Shown here piece by piece: positions 19,401 to 28,859 of a DNA stretch of 49,539 nucleotides. The translations under genes and the position numbers were made by a program. Every line of letters begins with the position of its first letter. Position 1 is the stretch's first letter. Source of the DNA: Oxalobacteraceae bacterium (GTDB lineage Bacteria; Pseudomonadota; Gammaproteobacteria; Burkholderiales; Burkholderiaceae_D); contig JAIXXZ010000093.1 in assembly GCA_027490465.1 (NCBI GenBank), forward strand, positions 1-49,539, read 5' to 3'. Under the pieces are notes generated by a model. The model was not told the DNA's origin. It ran no database searches and saw nothing but the letters and a program-made list of their open reading frames with translations.

Positions 19401-20506
19401 CAGCGTCGATGTTTTTCCTGAATGCGAAAGACCCGGCCACCATCAATGCCACCCGTCAGGTCATGATTGGCTGGGGTTACAAAGCCCAGCGTATCGGGAA
19501 TGACCTGCTGAAAAAATTCGCGAAAAAGCAAACCAAGGCGCCACCGTCCACCCATGGCAAACCGCCTGTGCGTGAGCAGGTAATTCATTTCATCAATAAA
19601 AAAATGCCCGGTAATCTGCCCAAGAAAGCCGCGCGCGCTTTGCTGGATATCGAAGACGATAAATTCGTCCCCATCATTCGCGACCCTAAAACCACCACTG
19701 CCGACACCGAAGCCGTGTTCTATTTCCCTGGCTGCGGCTCCGAGCGCTTGTTTTCGCAAGTCGGTCTCGCCACGCAGGCGATGCTCTGGCATGTCGGCGT
19801 GCAAACCGTGCTGCCGCCCGGTTATTTGTGCTGCGGCTATCCGCAGCGCGGCTCAGGTGATTTTGATAAAGCCGAAAAAATCATCACCGACAATCGCGTG
19901 CTGTTCCACCGTGTTGCCAACACGCTGAACTATCTTGATATCAAAACGGTAGTTGTTTCATGCGGCACCTGCTACGACCAGCTGCAGGGCTATGAATTCG
20001 ACAAAATATTCCCCGGCTGCCGTATCGTCGATATTCATGAGTACTTGCTCGAAAAAGGTGTGAAGCTCGAAGGCGTCACCGGCACTCGCTACATGTATCA
20101 CGACCCCTGCCACAGCCCGATGAAACAGCAGGATCCCCTCAAAACGGTCAACAGCCTGATTACGACGGTGGATGCGCAGAAGATTGAAAAGAACGATCGC
20201 TGCTGCGGCGAATCCGGCACGCTCGCCGTCACCCGGCCTGATGTGTCCACGCAAGTTCGCTTCCGCAAAGAAGCCGAAATGAGCAAAGGCGCGGACAAGC
20301 TGCGCGCCGACGGTTTTGAGGGTGATATCAAAATCCTGACTTCTTGTCCATCCTGCCTGCAGGGTTTGTCACGCTTTAATGACGATGCAGGGACTGATGC
20401 TGATTACATCGTCGTCGAAATGGCAAGGCATCTGCTGGGCGCTAACTGGATGCCCGACTATGTCGCCCGCGCCAACAACGGTGGCATAGAGCGCGTGCTG
20501 GTGTAG
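16490..20506 (+). CDS. FAD-linked oxidase / Fe-S oxidoreductase fusion with N-terminal DUF3683
   Basis: This 1338-residue protein joins several modules. An N-terminal region (about 20-180) fits DUF3683. A PCMH-type FAD-binding domain (about 195-345) has [16 protein letters not shown] and [20 protein letters not shown]; a flavin-oxidase C-terminal domain ends with [15 protein letters not shown] and [14 protein letters not shown]. Two 4Fe-4S motifs follow ([11 protein letters not shown] near 868 and [12 protein letters not shown] near 930). Two CCG domains ([10 protein letters not shown] ... CCGYPQRG near 1080-1120 and HDPCHSP ... RCCGESG near 1200-1245) complete it. It resembles D-lactate/glycolate dehydrogenases (GlcD plus GlcF) in a single chain, so a membrane-associated 2-hydroxyacid dehydrogenase is plausible; the substrate cannot be read from sequence. 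The stop codon lies two bases before the HIT gene. Confidence 0.9.
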   Translation: MNAPANMHVLRTDAPENTAPARLREIPYNYTSFSDREIVIRLLGEKAWELLAELRSARQTGRSARMLYEVLGDIWVVRRNPYLQDDLLDNPKRRDALVEALYHRLAEIDRRRTADTEESDSAAAQTRSTHVATLLQLAKEAIREFAAEFRQTQELRRRALRVLGRYTNKDNIRFDGLSRVSHVTDATDWRIEYPFVVLTPDSEEEIAGLVKACIELGLTIIPRGGGTGYTGGAIPLTPTSAVINTEKLEALGDVVVQQLPGAARECATIFSGAGVVTRRVADAAEKAGYVFAVDPTSADASCIGGNIAMNAGGKKAVLWGTALDNLASWRMVDPNGDWLEVTRLDHNLGKIHDVALARFRLEWTHPAERSRASKHNAPFKTEILEIDGRKFRKEGLGKDVTDKFLAGLPGVQKEGCDGLITSARWILHKMPKATRTVCLEFFGQARDAIPSIVEIKAYLDAETKKGGAILAGLEHLDERYLRAVGYATKSKRGVLPKMALFGDIVGDDEEAVARATSEVVRIANTRVGEGFVAVSPEARKKFWLDRARTAAIARHTNAFKINEDVVIPLDRMGEYTDGIERINIRLSITNKLRLVAELSSYFARGHLKLGKSDDDEGFEIPPAELLEDRVAQALSLLESVHARWSWLLSHLDIHIDSARKELAELGLAQRLAEIDAAAAQSGVRPELRVFDVLQDRSIRISWKAEVRAQLRQIFSGAAFKPVLEECSAIHKRVLRGRVFVALHMHAGDGNVHTNIPVNSDDYDMLQTAHAAVVEIMALARSLNGVISGEHGIGITKLEFLTEAEIGEFRDYKQRIDPEGRFNKGKLLNSPGLHADLRNAYTPSFGLMGHESLIMQQSDIGAIANSVKDCLRCGKCKPVCATHVPRANLLYSPRNKILATSLLVEAFLYEEQTRRGISIRHWEEFEDVADHCTVCHKCLTPCPVDIDFGDVSMNMRNLLRKMDKKSFNPGTAASMFFLNAKDPATINATRQVMIGWGYKAQRIGNDLLKKFAKKQTKAPPSTHGKPPVREQVIHFINKKMPGNLPKKAARALLDIEDDKFVPIIRDPKTTTADTEAVFYFPGCGSERLFSQVGLATQAMLWHVGVQTVLPPGYLCCGYPQRGSGDFDKAEKIITDNRVLFHRVANTLNYLDIKTVVVSCGTCYDQLQGYEFDKIFPGCRIVDIHEYLLEKGVKLEGVTGTRYMYHDPCHSPMKQQDPLKTVNSLITTVDAQKIEKNDRCCGESGTLAVTRPDVSTQVRFRKEAEMSKGADKLRADGFEGDIKILTSCPSCLQGLSRFNDDAGTDADYIVVEMARHLLGANWMPDYVARANNGGIERVLV

Positions 20507-20508
20507 CC

Positions 20509-20949
20509 ATGAGCATCCGTGTATCAGGTTGCGAACTGTGTGAATCCCCGGGCGGCGAAGTGCTGCATCAGGGTACGCAGTTTCGCGTCGTGCTGGTCGA
20601 TGATGACAACTATCCGGGATTTTGCCGCGTCATTTGGCACGATCATGTGAAGGAAGTCACCGATCTCAGCGAGCTCGACCGCATGCTGCTGATGGACGTG
20701 CTCTGGCAGGTGGAGCATGTGGTGCGCGAGGTAATGCAGCCCGAGAAAATCAACCTCGCCAGCTTCGGCAACATGGTGCCGCATCTTCACTGGCATGTGA
20801 TACCACGCTACACCGATGACGCACATTTTCCCGCGCCAGTCTGGGCTGAGGCAAAGCGCCAGCCGACGGCGGTTTCGCGTCAGGCGCGGACCGAGCGCCT
20901 GCCTGCGTTGCGCATGAAGATGCAGCAGCGGCTGTCCACGTATCTTTAG
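20509..20949 (+). CDS. HIT family hydrolase
   Basis: The 146-residue protein carries the histidine triad PHLHWHVIPRY near residue 90 and an N-terminal CELCESPGG that may bind a metal. HIT proteins hydrolyse nucleoside phosphoramidates or dinucleotide polyphosphates such as Ap4A. The start follows the DUF3683 stop codon by two bases, so the genes are translationally close and likely co-transcribed; the next gene (DUF971) lies 75 bases further. Substrate is unknown. Confidence 0.92.
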   Translation: MSIRVSGCELCESPGGEVLHQGTQFRVVLVDDDNYPGFCRVIWHDHVKEVTDLSELDRMLLMDVLWQVEHVVREVMQPEKINLASFGNMVPHLHWHVIPRYTDDAHFPAPVWAEAKRQPTAVSRQARTERLPALRMKMQQRLSTYL

Positions 20950-21024
20950 CCGGTCGCTTGCCTGCTGCAGCGGGCGGCATATCGCGGCATAATCGCCCGC
21001 GTCCTCATTTTTACCGGATCCCGC

Positions 21025-21432
21025 ATGTCAGAGACCTCAGTACCGACCGAAATCGCCCTTCGCAAAGCCTCACGCGTTCTTGAGCTGAGTTATGGCGACA
21101 CCCGCTATCAGCTGCCTTTCGAATTTTTGCGTGTGCACTCGCCCTCGGCAGAGGTGCGCGGTCACGGCTCCGGGCAGGAAGTGCTTCAGACAGGCAAGCG
21201 CAGTGTCGAGATTACCGCGATCGAGCCTGTGGGTCACTATGCGATACGCATCGTGTTTTCAGACGGGCATGACAGCGGGATTTATTCGTGGGATGTGCTG
21301 CAGTCGTTTTGTCAGCGCCAGCCAACGATGTGGGACGACTACCTGCGCAAGTTGCAAGCTGCCGGGCATGCGGGCGACAGCGGGCGGGATGTGCCGATGG
21401 CGAAGTCCGGTGGTAGTGGTTGTGCGGTCTGA
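21025..21432 (+). CDS. DUF971 domain protein
   Basis: The 135-residue protein matches the DUF971 family, related to the N-terminal domain of gamma-butyrobetaine hydroxylase: LELSYGDTRYQLPFEFLRVHSPSAE, ITAIEPVGHYAIRIVFSDGHDSGIYSW and LRKLQAAG are typical. In beta-proteobacteria this gene usually stands directly upstream of ubiE. Here a foreign-looking 478-residue gene lies between them. Its function is not established; a link to Fe-S proteins has been suggested for the family. The tail after residue 118 is low complexity. Confidence 0.9.
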   Translation: MSETSVPTEIALRKASRVLELSYGDTRYQLPFEFLRVHSPSAEVRGHGSGQEVLQTGKRSVEITAIEPVGHYAIRIVFSDGHDSGIYSWDVLQSFCQRQPTMWDDYLRKLQAAGHAGDSGRDVPMAKSGGSGCAV

Positions 21433-21454
21433 TCGAGCCACTTTGAGGTACGTC

Positions 21455-22891
21455 TCATACGTCCACTTTCAATTTTTTTCTGGCGAATTCTTCATTCCTC
21501 TTTGCATTTTGTGCCCGGATTTGTCCCCTTTCGCTCATATCAAACGCCGTTTGTGCTAATGAAAGCTCATCGATGCCCTCCGGTAACTCAAGTCTGATTC
21601 TGAGACCCGGGTGTTTCTTCGTCCACTGATCTATTGCTTTCATCAACGCTTTCATTACTAAGTCTTTTTCCGGTTGTTCCAGAGTTGTCTTTTTAAAAGG
21701 ATTCAGGATGGGTAAATGCACAATGAAAAATTGATCGGCGGTTAAATATCCTTTGCTCGATTCAGGGGTGGCCGATTTAATTTTTTCGTCGATTTTTTTG
21801 CCGATTTCTTCGTAAAGAGTATCAAGTTCAATGGATCCAATTGGTTGTCCTAGTGGATAGTTGATTTTTAATCCATCTGCACTTCCGCCTACTACAGTGA
21901 CGTCGCTGTAGCCCGATAACGTAGTTGCACCATAATCACTGTTGATGTTTTCGACAAAAGTCGGTACTTTTTGGCCCGCTGAATGGTCTATAAAAATAGA
22001 CGATAGGGATGAGTCGTCAACGATAACTAGGTCGGCATGAGAATCGCCGACTATTCCGCCTTGAAAATCAACGGTGCCCGGTACGTTCCACTTTTCGATT
22101 CGTTTCGAAAAATCTGTCAATCGATTTATCAGGTCACTTTCATGGTTTGCAGGGCTTCCAGTAGGACTAGTGACGTTGGAATTTAATTTTCTGAGTGCTC
22201 CGGGCAGTTCCTTGAGCCAGGCTCGGGAAAAATCTCTCGCGTTGCAGTAGTCAACTCCAGTGGGATATTCTTTGGTGTCGATGCCGACTAAAACTTTTGT
22301 TAACGCCTCAAAATTTTGCTGAAGAGTTTTTCTGTCCTCGTTATCTTCAACGGCGTTTATGATTTTTGAGACTTCTTTTTGTCCTTCCGCACTTCTTAGC
22401 AGTGCCTTCGTTGTCTTGTCTTTATAGCCCGCACTGAAATTATCTTCGACTATGACTTGTGCATCTTGACTTTCCTTGAACGGATTTTTAGAAGGACCTT
22501 TATTAGTGTTGGTGACGACACTTGCCTTGCCGCTTCCCTGAGACTGACCTTGGACATCTTCTATAGCTTTTGATAAAGCATAGGCTTCAAAATGAAGAGA
22601 TTGTCTATTTAAGGGGCTAGATATTTTGGAAATTGTTTGGTTTCCGTTTGGGTCAAATTTTTTAACAATCTCTAAAATCTGATTCTTGGCTGCCTGATAA
22701 TCGCGCTTCACGAAGTACTCAAGTCTTAGCTTATCGGTAAAAAATTGCTTGAACGAGTCTTTGCGAACGTAGAGTTCGATCTTGCCACCCCCCAGATCTC
22801 TCGCTCTAATCTCCCGTCTTGTGTTTTCCTTAAAATAAGTACCAACTTCCTTGAGCGACGTGCTTTGGTTGAGAGTCAATTTAGTGGCCAT
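21455..22891 (-). CDS. Orphan 478-residue protein of unknown function, A+T-rich, candidate secreted effector
   Basis: I do not recognise this protein. It is predicted to be soluble, with no signal peptide and no membrane segment. Residues 1-75 are charged and helix/strand-rich (GGGKIELYVRKDSFKQFF), residues 105-140 are a Ser/Gly/Asn-rich linker, and the C-terminal part (about 270-478) looks like an alpha/beta domain with ADLVIVDDSSLSSIFIDHSAG, DVTVVGGSADGLKINYPLG and FFIVHLPILNPF. It ends in a very basic helix (RNEEFARKKLKVDV). Base composition and codon use (many AAA, ATT, TTT) differ sharply from the neighbours, and it interrupts the DUF971-ubiE pair on the opposite strand, both signs of acquisition. 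It shares these traits with the aspS-nudB island genes, but no good hrp box was found upstream. Confidence 0.75.
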   Translation of the reverse strand: MATKLTLNQSTSLKEVGTYFKENTRREIRARDLGGGKIELYVRKDSFKQFFTDKLRLEYFVKRDYQAAKNQILEIVKKFDPNGNQTISKISSPLNRQSLHFEAYALSKAIEDVQGQSQGSGKASVVTNTNKGPSKNPFKESQDAQVIVEDNFSAGYKDKTTKALLRSAEGQKEVSKIINAVEDNEDRKTLQQNFEALTKVLVGIDTKEYPTGVDYCNARDFSRAWLKELPGALRKLNSNVTSPTGSPANHESDLINRLTDFSKRIEKWNVPGTVDFQGGIVGDSHADLVIVDDSSLSSIFIDHSAGQKVPTFVENINSDYGATTLSGYSDVTVVGGSADGLKINYPLGQPIGSIELDTLYEEIGKKIDEKIKSATPESSKGYLTADQFFIVHLPILNPFKKTTLEQPEKDLVMKALMKAIDQWTKKHPGLRIRLELPEGIDELSLAQTAFDMSERGQIRAQNAKRNEEFARKKLKVDV

Positions 22892-23078
22892 AAGATTTTT
22901 TTGAGTTAACCTGACATAAAATTCTGCTTAAAGTATTTTGATCAGTAACCGACGTTCAACCGCTGTTCGCGCCACGAGTGCATTTAGTGCAGTGGCACTA
23001 CAAATCGCAGCCAATCCGAGTTGTGCGAGTCGATCAGACCCAAGCATGCAGGGGTCGGGAGCCTCGCAGCCGCACTTG

Positions 23079-23084
23079 TATAAT
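23079..23084 (+). promoter_or_regulatory. -10 element of the ubiE promoter
   Basis: A perfect TATAAT lies 26 bases before the ubiE ATG in the sequence CTTGTATAATGCA. No clear -35 is present. It would drive the ubiE-ubiJ-ubiB operon. Confidence 0.5.
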
Positions 23085-23110
23085 GCATTTCCAACTCACC
23101 GAGCCCCGCT

Positions 23111-23842
23111 ATGACCCAAACCCATTTCGGCTATCAACAAGTCCCTGAAGAACAAAAGGCGCACAAGGTCGCTGAGGTGTTTCATTCAGTGGCCGCTAAA
23201 TACGACGTCATGAATGACCTGATGTCGGCAGGTCTGCACCGGGTCTGGAAAGCATTTACCGTTGCGCAGGCCGGTATACGTCCTGGTTTCCGCGTACTGG
23301 ATTTGGCGGGCGGCACCGGCGATCTGGCGCGCGCCTTTGCAAAAAAAGCCGGCCCCACCGGTGAGGTCTGGCACACCGATATCAATGAATCCATGCTGCG
23401 CGTGGGGCGTGACCGGATGATCAATGACGGTCTGCTCTTGCCCACCTTGATTTGTGATGCCGAGAAGCTGCCTTTTCCAGACAATTACTTTGACCGGGTG
23501 TCCGTGGCCTTTGGCCTGCGCAACATGACGCACAAAGAGGCAGCGCTGGCAGAAATGCGCCGTGTGCTCAAGCCCGGTGGCAAATTACTGGTGCTGGAGT
23601 TTTCCAAGGTTGCGGCTCCCCTGCAAAAGCCTTACGACCTGTACTCCTTCAAAGTATTGCCCTGGCTGGGTCAGAAGATCGCCAGTGACGCGGACAGCTA
23701 CCGCTATCTCGCGGAGTCCATCCGCATGCACCCGGATCAGGAAACCCTCAAAGGCATGATGCAGGATGCGGGATTGGATCGGGTCGAGTATTTCAATCTC
23801 ACGGCTGGTGTCGCGGCTTTGCATGTGGGTGTGAAGTTGTAG
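23111..23842 (+). CDS. ubiE: Ubiquinone/menaquinone C-methyltransferase
   Basis: The 243-residue SAM-dependent enzyme methylates the quinone ring in ubiquinone (and menaquinone) synthesis. Diagnostic blocks are [21 protein letters not shown], the SAM loop [12 protein letters not shown] (about residues 65-76), [24 protein letters not shown] and LVLEFSKV. Length is normal. It heads a rightward ubiE-ubiJ-ubiB operon, with 28 bases to ubiJ. Confidence 0.98.
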   Translation: MTQTHFGYQQVPEEQKAHKVAEVFHSVAAKYDVMNDLMSAGLHRVWKAFTVAQAGIRPGFRVLDLAGGTGDLARAFAKKAGPTGEVWHTDINESMLRVGRDRMINDGLLLPTLICDAEKLPFPDNYFDRVSVAFGLRNMTHKEAALAEMRRVLKPGGKLLVLEFSKVAAPLQKPYDLYSFKVLPWLGQKIASDADSYRYLAESIRMHPDQETLKGMMQDAGLDRVEYFNLTAGVAALHVGVKL

Positions 23843-23870
23843 GCGCAAATACCTGCCAACTTGAAAGACC

Positions 23871-24545
23871 ATGATGAGTCCCGAACGTCCTCTTGCCGCC
23901 GCACTGAATCACCTGCTATCGCGCCAGCCGCAACTGCGTGAGGTATTGTCGGCACACGCGGGCAAGTCAGCGCGTATTGCGCTCGGCAGCGTGCAGCTTG
24001 AGCTGATGGTGGCGACGGATGGTCTGCTGCAAGCCGCTATGGGTGATGAGCCCAACGTCACTATCCGCATCAAGGCCGCCGATTTGCCTCAGATACTCGC
24101 CAACATGGATCGCGCGTTTTCTTATGTCAGCCTCAGCGGTGATGCCGAATTCGCCAAAGTGATCTCGGAAGTGGCACAAGGTCTGCATTGGGAGGCGGAA
24201 GAAGATCTGGCGCCTTTCGTGGGTGAGATCGCCGCAGTTCGTATTGCGCAGGCTGCGCGGTCGACGGTGCAGACTGTGCGCTCGGGTGGCGGCAAGCTGG
24301 TTGAGCAAATCGCCGAGTACCTGCTGGAAGAAAATCCGCTGCTTCTCTACCGCAAGGCGGGTGAAGATTTCGCCGCGCAAGTGGCCGCATTGCGTGACGA
24401 TGTCGAGCGACTCGGCAAGCGCATCGGCCTGCTCGAAACACGCTTGGGGACAAGCCCAAGCAAAAGCACAAATTCAGGCACAAGTTCAGGCACAAGTTCA
24501 GGCACAAGTTCAGGCTCAAACATGAGCGCAGGGAGTGCCCGATGA
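23871..24545 (+). CDS. ubiJ: Ubiquinone biosynthesis accessory factor UbiJ (SCP2 domain)
   Basis: The 224-residue protein has an SCP2-like lipid-binding domain in the first 110 residues and a coiled-coil-prone C-terminal part ([40 protein letters not shown]) typical of UbiJ. UbiJ works with UbiK and scaffolds the soluble Ubi complex that carries out late ring modifications. The position between ubiE and ubiB confirms the name. The last 30 residues are a Ser/Gly/Thr tail made by a 12-bp tandem repeat, unusual for the family. The stop codon overlaps the ubiB start by four bases. Confidence 0.93.
   Translation: MMSPERPLAAALNHLLSRQPQLREVLSAHAGKSARIALGSVQLELMVATDGLLQAAMGDEPNVTIRIKAADLPQILANMDRAFSYVSLSGDAEFAKVISEVAQGLHWEAEEDLAPFVGEIAAVRIAQAARSTVQTVRSGGGKLVEQIAEYLLEENPLLLYRKAGEDFAAQVAALRDDVERLGKRIGLLETRLGTSPSKSTNSGTSSGTSSGTSSGSNMSAGSAR
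24473..24520 (+). repeat. 12-bp minisatellite in the 3' end of ubiJ
   Basis: Three perfect copies of TTCAGGCACAAG and a fourth with two changes encode a repeated Ser-Gly-Thr-Ser unit. The unit is a multiple of three, so copy-number change would only lengthen or shorten the tail. Confidence 0.9.
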
Positions 24546-26113
24546 TGTCGCGCTTGTTACGCGTACTGAAAATCGTTCGTGTGTCTTTGCGCTACGGGCT
24601 GGATGAAATCATCTTCTCCAGCGCCCGCATACCACCGCATGTGCGGCTCTTGTCTGCGCTCTTGTTCTGGCGTGACATCAGCGCCCCGCGTGGCGAACGT
24701 TTGCGTCGTGCGCTGGAAGAGCTGGGCCCCATTTTCGTGAAATTCGGTCAGGTGCTCTCTACGCGCCGTGACTTGCTACCCGCTGATGTCGCCGATGAAC
24801 TGGCGCGGCTGCAGGACCGGGTACCGCCGTTTGCGTCGGATCTGGCGATTGCCGAGATCACGCGCTCGCTCGGACAGCATCCTGACCAGTTGTTTGCGAG
24901 TTTCTCGCGCGAGCCGGTAGCGTCCGCATCCGTTGCGCAGGTGCATTTCGCCGTGCTGAAAAATGGCACCGAGGTGGCGGTCAAGGTGTTGCGCCCCGGC
25001 GTGCATCAGGCCATCGATAAAGACATTGCACTCATGCGCGTCATTGCCGGCTGGGTCGAGCGCTGGTGGTCGGATGGCCCGCGGCTCAAGCCCCGCGAAG
25101 TAGTGGCCGAGTTCGATAAACACCTGCATGATGAACTCGACCTCATGCGAGAAGCAGCCAACGCCAGTCAGCTGCGCCGTAATTTCGCCGGTTCGCCCTT
25201 GCTGATGGTGCCGGAAATGTTCTGGGATTATTGTGCTGAATCCGTCATCGTGATGGAGCGCATGACGGGCATACCCATCTCGCAGACACAGCGACTGATT
25301 GACGCGGGCGTTGATCTTAAAAAACTCTCGCGCGATGGTGTGGAGATATTTTTTACGCAGGTGTTCCGTGACGGATTTTTTCACGCGGATATGCATCCCG
25401 GGAATATCCTGGTCTCCACGGCGCCCGAGACTTTCGGACGCTACATCGCGCTGGATTTTGGCATCGTCGGCACGCTGACTGATTTTGATAAAGACTATTT
25501 ATCGCAAAATTTTCTGGCGTTTTTTCAGCGCGATTACAAACGTGTGGCGCAGGCTCATATTGAATCTGGTTGGGCACCCAAAGATACGCGCGTCGATGAA
25601 CTCGAAGCGGCAGTGCGTGCGTGCTGCGAACCGATTTTTGATCGACCCTTGTCGCAGATCTCGTTTGGACAGGTACTGCTGCGATTGTTTCAGACCTCAC
25701 GTCGTTTTAATGTTGAAGTGCAGCCGCAGCTCGTGCTTTTGCAAAAAACCCTGCTCAATATTGAGGGGCTTGGGCGCGAGCTGGATCCGGACCTCGACCT
25801 GTGGGCGACCGCCAAGCCCTCTCTGGAACGCTGGATGAAGGAGCAGGTAGGCTGGCGCGGTTTCATTGAACGTCTGAAGATCGAGGCGCCACACTACGCA
25901 CAAATCCTGCCGCAACTGCCGCGCCTGCTGCAGCAGGCACTTGAGGCGAAGGCACAAGGGCAGCAAGCGGATGACAGCGTTTTGCTTCAGCGCCTGTTGG
26001 CCGAGCAGCGGCGCACCAATCTCTTGCTAGGTATCGCTGTGTATTTTGGTGGCGGACTTATCTTGGGCATTGTCGTGGTTCAGCTTTTTCTGCGCTGGCA
26101 TTACGGGCTCTGA
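24542..26113 (+). CDS. ubiB: Ubiquinone biosynthesis regulatory kinase-like protein UbiB
   Basis: The 523-residue protein belongs to the atypical UbiB/ADCK kinase family, required for ubiquinone synthesis. The KxGQ motif is in [16 protein letters not shown], followed by [10 protein letters not shown], the lysine in [21 protein letters not shown] and LDFGIVGTL as kinase motifs. Two C-terminal membrane segments end it (one in [23 protein letters not shown]). It overlaps ubiJ by four bases (ATGA), so the two are translationally coupled. Confidence 0.98.
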   Translation: MMSRLLRVLKIVRVSLRYGLDEIIFSSARIPPHVRLLSALLFWRDISAPRGERLRRALEELGPIFVKFGQVLSTRRDLLPADVADELARLQDRVPPFASDLAIAEITRSLGQHPDQLFASFSREPVASASVAQVHFAVLKNGTEVAVKVLRPGVHQAIDKDIALMRVIAGWVERWWSDGPRLKPREVVAEFDKHLHDELDLMREAANASQLRRNFAGSPLLMVPEMFWDYCAESVIVMERMTGIPISQTQRLIDAGVDLKKLSRDGVEIFFTQVFRDGFFHADMHPGNILVSTAPETFGRYIALDFGIVGTLTDFDKDYLSQNFLAFFQRDYKRVAQAHIESGWAPKDTRVDELEAAVRACCEPIFDRPLSQISFGQVLLRLFQTSRRFNVEVQPQLVLLQKTLLNIEGLGRELDPDLDLWATAKPSLERWMKEQVGWRGFIERLKIEAPHYAQILPQLPRLLQQALEAKAQGQQADDSVLLQRLLAEQRRTNLLLGIAVYFGGGLILGIVVVQLFLRWHYGL

Positions 26114-26239
26114 GTCGCCTTGCAAAGTGTAGCGGGGGTTTCATGCAGCATGCCACTTCGCGTGGATTGCCTGGTTGAAGCTTCTTCGTCAACCGCGCCA
26201 TCGCGCACACCACATCAAATAATTGATGTCATTCCGACA

Positions 26240-26271
26240 TTGACCTGAAACGAGTCGTTCGCCGCTATAAT
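26240..26271 (+). promoter_or_regulatory. Likely promoter of the sodium/solute symporter gene
   Basis: TTGACC (26240-26245) and a perfect TATAAT (26266-26271) are separated by 20 bases, longer than the optimal 17. The -10 lies 45 bases before the ATG. The rest of the 26114-26316 gap shows nothing further. Confidence 0.45.
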
Positions 26272-26316
26272 CGCGCCTGTTTTTTCTTTGGAGACGTCCG
26301 CGCAATCGGAGATGGC

Positions 26317-27741
26317 ATGAACACCTTGATGGCTTTTGTCGGACTCTATTTGTTGATCTCGGTGGCGCTCGGGCTGTACGCAGCCAGGCGCGTCAAGACT
26401 GCTGGCGATTACGCGAACGCCGGGCGCTCGTTGCCGCTGCCTGTTGTGATCGCGACCGTTTTTGCGACCTGGTTCGGCTCTGAGACGGTGCTGGGAATAC
26501 CCGCGCGTTTCGCCGAACATGGTCTGGGCGGTGTCGTCGAAGATCCGTTCGGTGCATCGCTCTGCCTGATCTTCGTGGGCCTCTTTTTTGCCCGACGCTT
26601 GTACCGAATGAACCTGCTGACCATCGGCGACTACTACAAGCAGCGCTATAACCGGCCGGTCGAGATCATGGTGTCTCTTTGCATCGTGATCTCTTATCTG
26701 GGATGGGTCTCGGCGCAGATCACCGCCATGGGTCTGGTATTCAACGTGTTGACTAACGGCACCATCTCTTTGTCAGCGGGCATGATCCTTGGGGCAGCCA
26801 TCGTGCTGACCTATACGCTTTTCGGTGGCATGTGGGCGGTGGCACTGACGGATTCATTTCAGATGACGCTGATTATTGCAGGCATGTTGTACATTGCCTG
26901 GGTCATCGCTGGCGATGCCGGCGGGGCGCAAGTTGTCATTACCCATGCGGCAAATGCCGGCAAACTTGATTTTCTGCCTGAGCTCTCCTTACCCACCGTG
27001 CTTGCCTTTGTCGGCGCCGCCGTCACGATCATGTTTGGCTCCATCCCCCAGCAGGACGTCTTTCAGCGAGTCATGTCGGCGCGCTCCGAAAATGTCGCCG
27101 CCAGTGGTGCCGTGGTCGGCGGCTCCCTGTATTTTGTGATTGCCTTCATTCCCATGTTTCTGGTGTATGCGGCGCAGCTGATTGATCCGGCGATGTTTGC
27201 TTCGCTGATTGAAGATGATCCGCAAAAAATCCTGCCCACGCTCATCCTGACCCACACACCTGTGTTCGCGCAGATATTGTTCTTTGGTGCGCTCTTGTCG
27301 GCCATCATGTCTACCGCCAGCGGTACCCTGCTCGCGCCCAGTATCACGCTCACAGAAAACATCATTCGCGAAATCCGGCCGATGTCGGACCGTCAGCTGC
27401 TGCTGACCACGCGTATCGTCGTTGTTTGTTTCACCATCGTCGTCACCACTTTCGCACTGGTGTCGCAGGGCATGCCGATTTACGAAATGGTTGGCAACTC
27501 TTACAAAGTGCCGTTGGTGGGTGCCTTCATTCCCTTGGTGATGGGCCTCTACTGGAAGCGTTCGAATACGCAGGGTGCGCTGTGCTCCGTGATCGGCGGC
27601 TTGGGCAGCTGGTTGCTTATGGAAGTCTTTGGCAGCGAGTCCATCTGGCCGCCACAGCTTGTCGGCCTGCTGGTCGCCTTTCTAGGCATGATTGCCGGCT
27701 CTCTCCTGCCGCAGCCCAAAAAGCTCGCCCACTGGGCCTGA
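26317..27741 (+). CDS. Sodium:solute symporter family permease
   Basis: This 474-residue integral membrane protein has about 12-13 hydrophobic segments, the first at residues 5-22 and the last at about 445-465. Family features include TVFATWFGSETVLGIPARFAEHGLGG, LTIGDYYKQRYNRPVEI and ALLSAIMSTASGTLLAPSITLTENI, the last being the conserved sodium-site region of the SSS family. The substrate is not evident. It has its own promoter and is not obviously linked with the ubi genes before it or fmdB after it. Confidence 0.93.
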   Translation: MNTLMAFVGLYLLISVALGLYAARRVKTAGDYANAGRSLPLPVVIATVFATWFGSETVLGIPARFAEHGLGGVVEDPFGASLCLIFVGLFFARRLYRMNLLTIGDYYKQRYNRPVEIMVSLCIVISYLGWVSAQITAMGLVFNVLTNGTISLSAGMILGAAIVLTYTLFGGMWAVALTDSFQMTLIIAGMLYIAWVIAGDAGGAQVVITHAANAGKLDFLPELSLPTVLAFVGAAVTIMFGSIPQQDVFQRVMSARSENVAASGAVVGGSLYFVIAFIPMFLVYAAQLIDPAMFASLIEDDPQKILPTLILTHTPVFAQILFFGALLSAIMSTASGTLLAPSITLTENIIREIRPMSDRQLLLTTRIVVVCFTIVVTTFALVSQGMPIYEMVGNSYKVPLVGAFIPLVMGLYWKRSNTQGALCSVIGGLGSWLLMEVFGSESIWPPQLVGLLVAFLGMIAGSLLPQPKKLAHWA

Positions 27742-27781
27742 TCGCCCGGCGCGATTACGACGAGCCTCCCCGGAAAACCCT

Positions 27782-27787
27782 TATAAT
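27782..27787 (+). promoter_or_regulatory. -10 element of the fmdB-DUF502 promoter
   Basis: TATAAT at 27782-27787 lies 36 bases before the fmdB start, with no convincing -35. It would serve fmdB, the DUF502 gene and perhaps aspS. Confidence 0.45.
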
Positions 27788-27823
27788 TCAAGGTTTTCGA
27801 AATTTTGCAGGGAGGGAGCAATA

Positions 27824-28159
27824 ATGCCGATTTATGCCTATCGCTGCGAAGCATGCGGCTTCGCCAAGGATGTACTGCAAAGCATGTCTGCCGCGCCGCT
27901 AACCGATTGCGAATCCTGCGGCAAACCCGAATTCCGCAAACAGGTCACGGCGGCTGGGTTTCAGCTCAAGGGAAGTGGCTGGTATGTCACCGATTTTCGT
28001 AATGGCGCGACGCCCGCTGCGAAGGGCGATGCCGGTTCCGGCACCGCGAGCGCCGGGGCGAGCGCACCCGCGGCAACTGCCGATTCCACAGCAACACCCT
28101 CGGCACCCGCTGCCGCACCCGCAGCAGCCAGCACAAGCGCCACGCCTGCGGCCAGCTAA
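27824..28159 (+). CDS. FmdB family zinc-ribbon regulator
   Basis: The 111-residue protein begins MPIYAYRCEACG and continues with CESCGKPEFRK; the two CxxC pairs form the small zinc ribbon of the FmdB/CxxC_CxxC_SSSS family. The remaining half is an Ala/Pro/Ser/Thr-rich low-complexity tail. The start at 27824 is preceded by GGGAGGGAG, a strong ribosome-binding site; longer upstream frames lack family sequence. The fmdB-DUF502-aspS order is common in Burkholderiales. The molecular role is unknown. Confidence 0.92.
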   Translation: MPIYAYRCEACGFAKDVLQSMSAAPLTDCESCGKPEFRKQVTAAGFQLKGSGWYVTDFRNGATPAAKGDAGSGTASAGASAPAATADSTATPSAPAAAPAAASTSATPAAS

Positions 28160-28170
28160 TTCAATCATTC

Positions 28171-28821
28171 ATGCGTAAATACTTCATCACTGGTCTGCTG
28201 GTTCTTGTACCGCTCGTGATCACCCTATGGGTGCTCAATCTCATTATTGGCACGCTCGATCAGTCCTTGCTGCTCCTGCCGCCGCAATGGCGTCCCGAAC
28301 TGCTGCTGGGTTTTAATCTTCCCGGTGTCGGTACGATACTCACGCTGCTGATCATTTTTATCACCGGGGTAATCACTCGTAACTTCGTCGGCAACCGGCT
28401 GGTGAAACTTTGGGAGTTACTGCTGCAGCGTATTCCCGTGGTCAGCTCCATCTACTCCAGCGTCAAACAAGTCTCCGATACGCTCTTTTCCTCATCCGGC
28501 AATGCATTTCGCAAGGCACTGCTAGTGCAATATCCGCGTGAAGGTATCTGGACCATCGCCTTTCAAACCGGCGTGCCGGGTGGCGATGTGAAGAACCACC
28601 TGAGCGGCGATTATGTCAGCGTCTACGTGCCAACCACGCCCAATCCCACCTCCGGATTTTTTCTGATGCTTCGGCGTGAAGACACCATCGAACTCAGCAT
28701 GAGCGTCGATGAAGCGCTCAAGTACATCGTCTCCATGGGCGTGGTCGCACCTCCTGCGCCAAATGGCAAACCTGTACAAAAAACGGTTGCCAGTGCCGTT
28801 GCTGAATCAAGCAATCACTAA
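28171..28821 (+). CDS. DUF502 membrane protein
   Basis: The 216-residue protein has two N-terminal membrane segments (about residues 5-25 and 55-75) followed by a soluble domain with the DUF502 blocks RIPVVSSIYSSVKQVSDTLF, VLVQYPREGIWTIAFQTG-like residues and VYVPTTPNPTSGFFLML. Its function is not known. It starts 11 bases after fmdB and ends 38 bases before aspS, so the three are likely one operon. Confidence 0.93.
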   Translation: MRKYFITGLLVLVPLVITLWVLNLIIGTLDQSLLLLPPQWRPELLLGFNLPGVGTILTLLIIFITGVITRNFVGNRLVKLWELLLQRIPVVSSIYSSVKQVSDTLFSSSGNAFRKALLVQYPREGIWTIAFQTGVPGGDVKNHLSGDYVSVYVPTTPNPTSGFFLMLRREDTIELSMSVDEALKYIVSMGVVAPPAPNGKPVQKTVASAVAESSNH

Positions 28822-28859
28822 TCCATTACTGAAACACGATAGAAGCGAGACCGAACAAG

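Noticed and set aside
23000..23020. A sigma-54-like promoter (TGGCAC ... TCGCA) near the orphan gene
   Set aside because: The spacing between the GG and GC pairs is 11 instead of 10 bases, and the orientation does not serve a clear gene.
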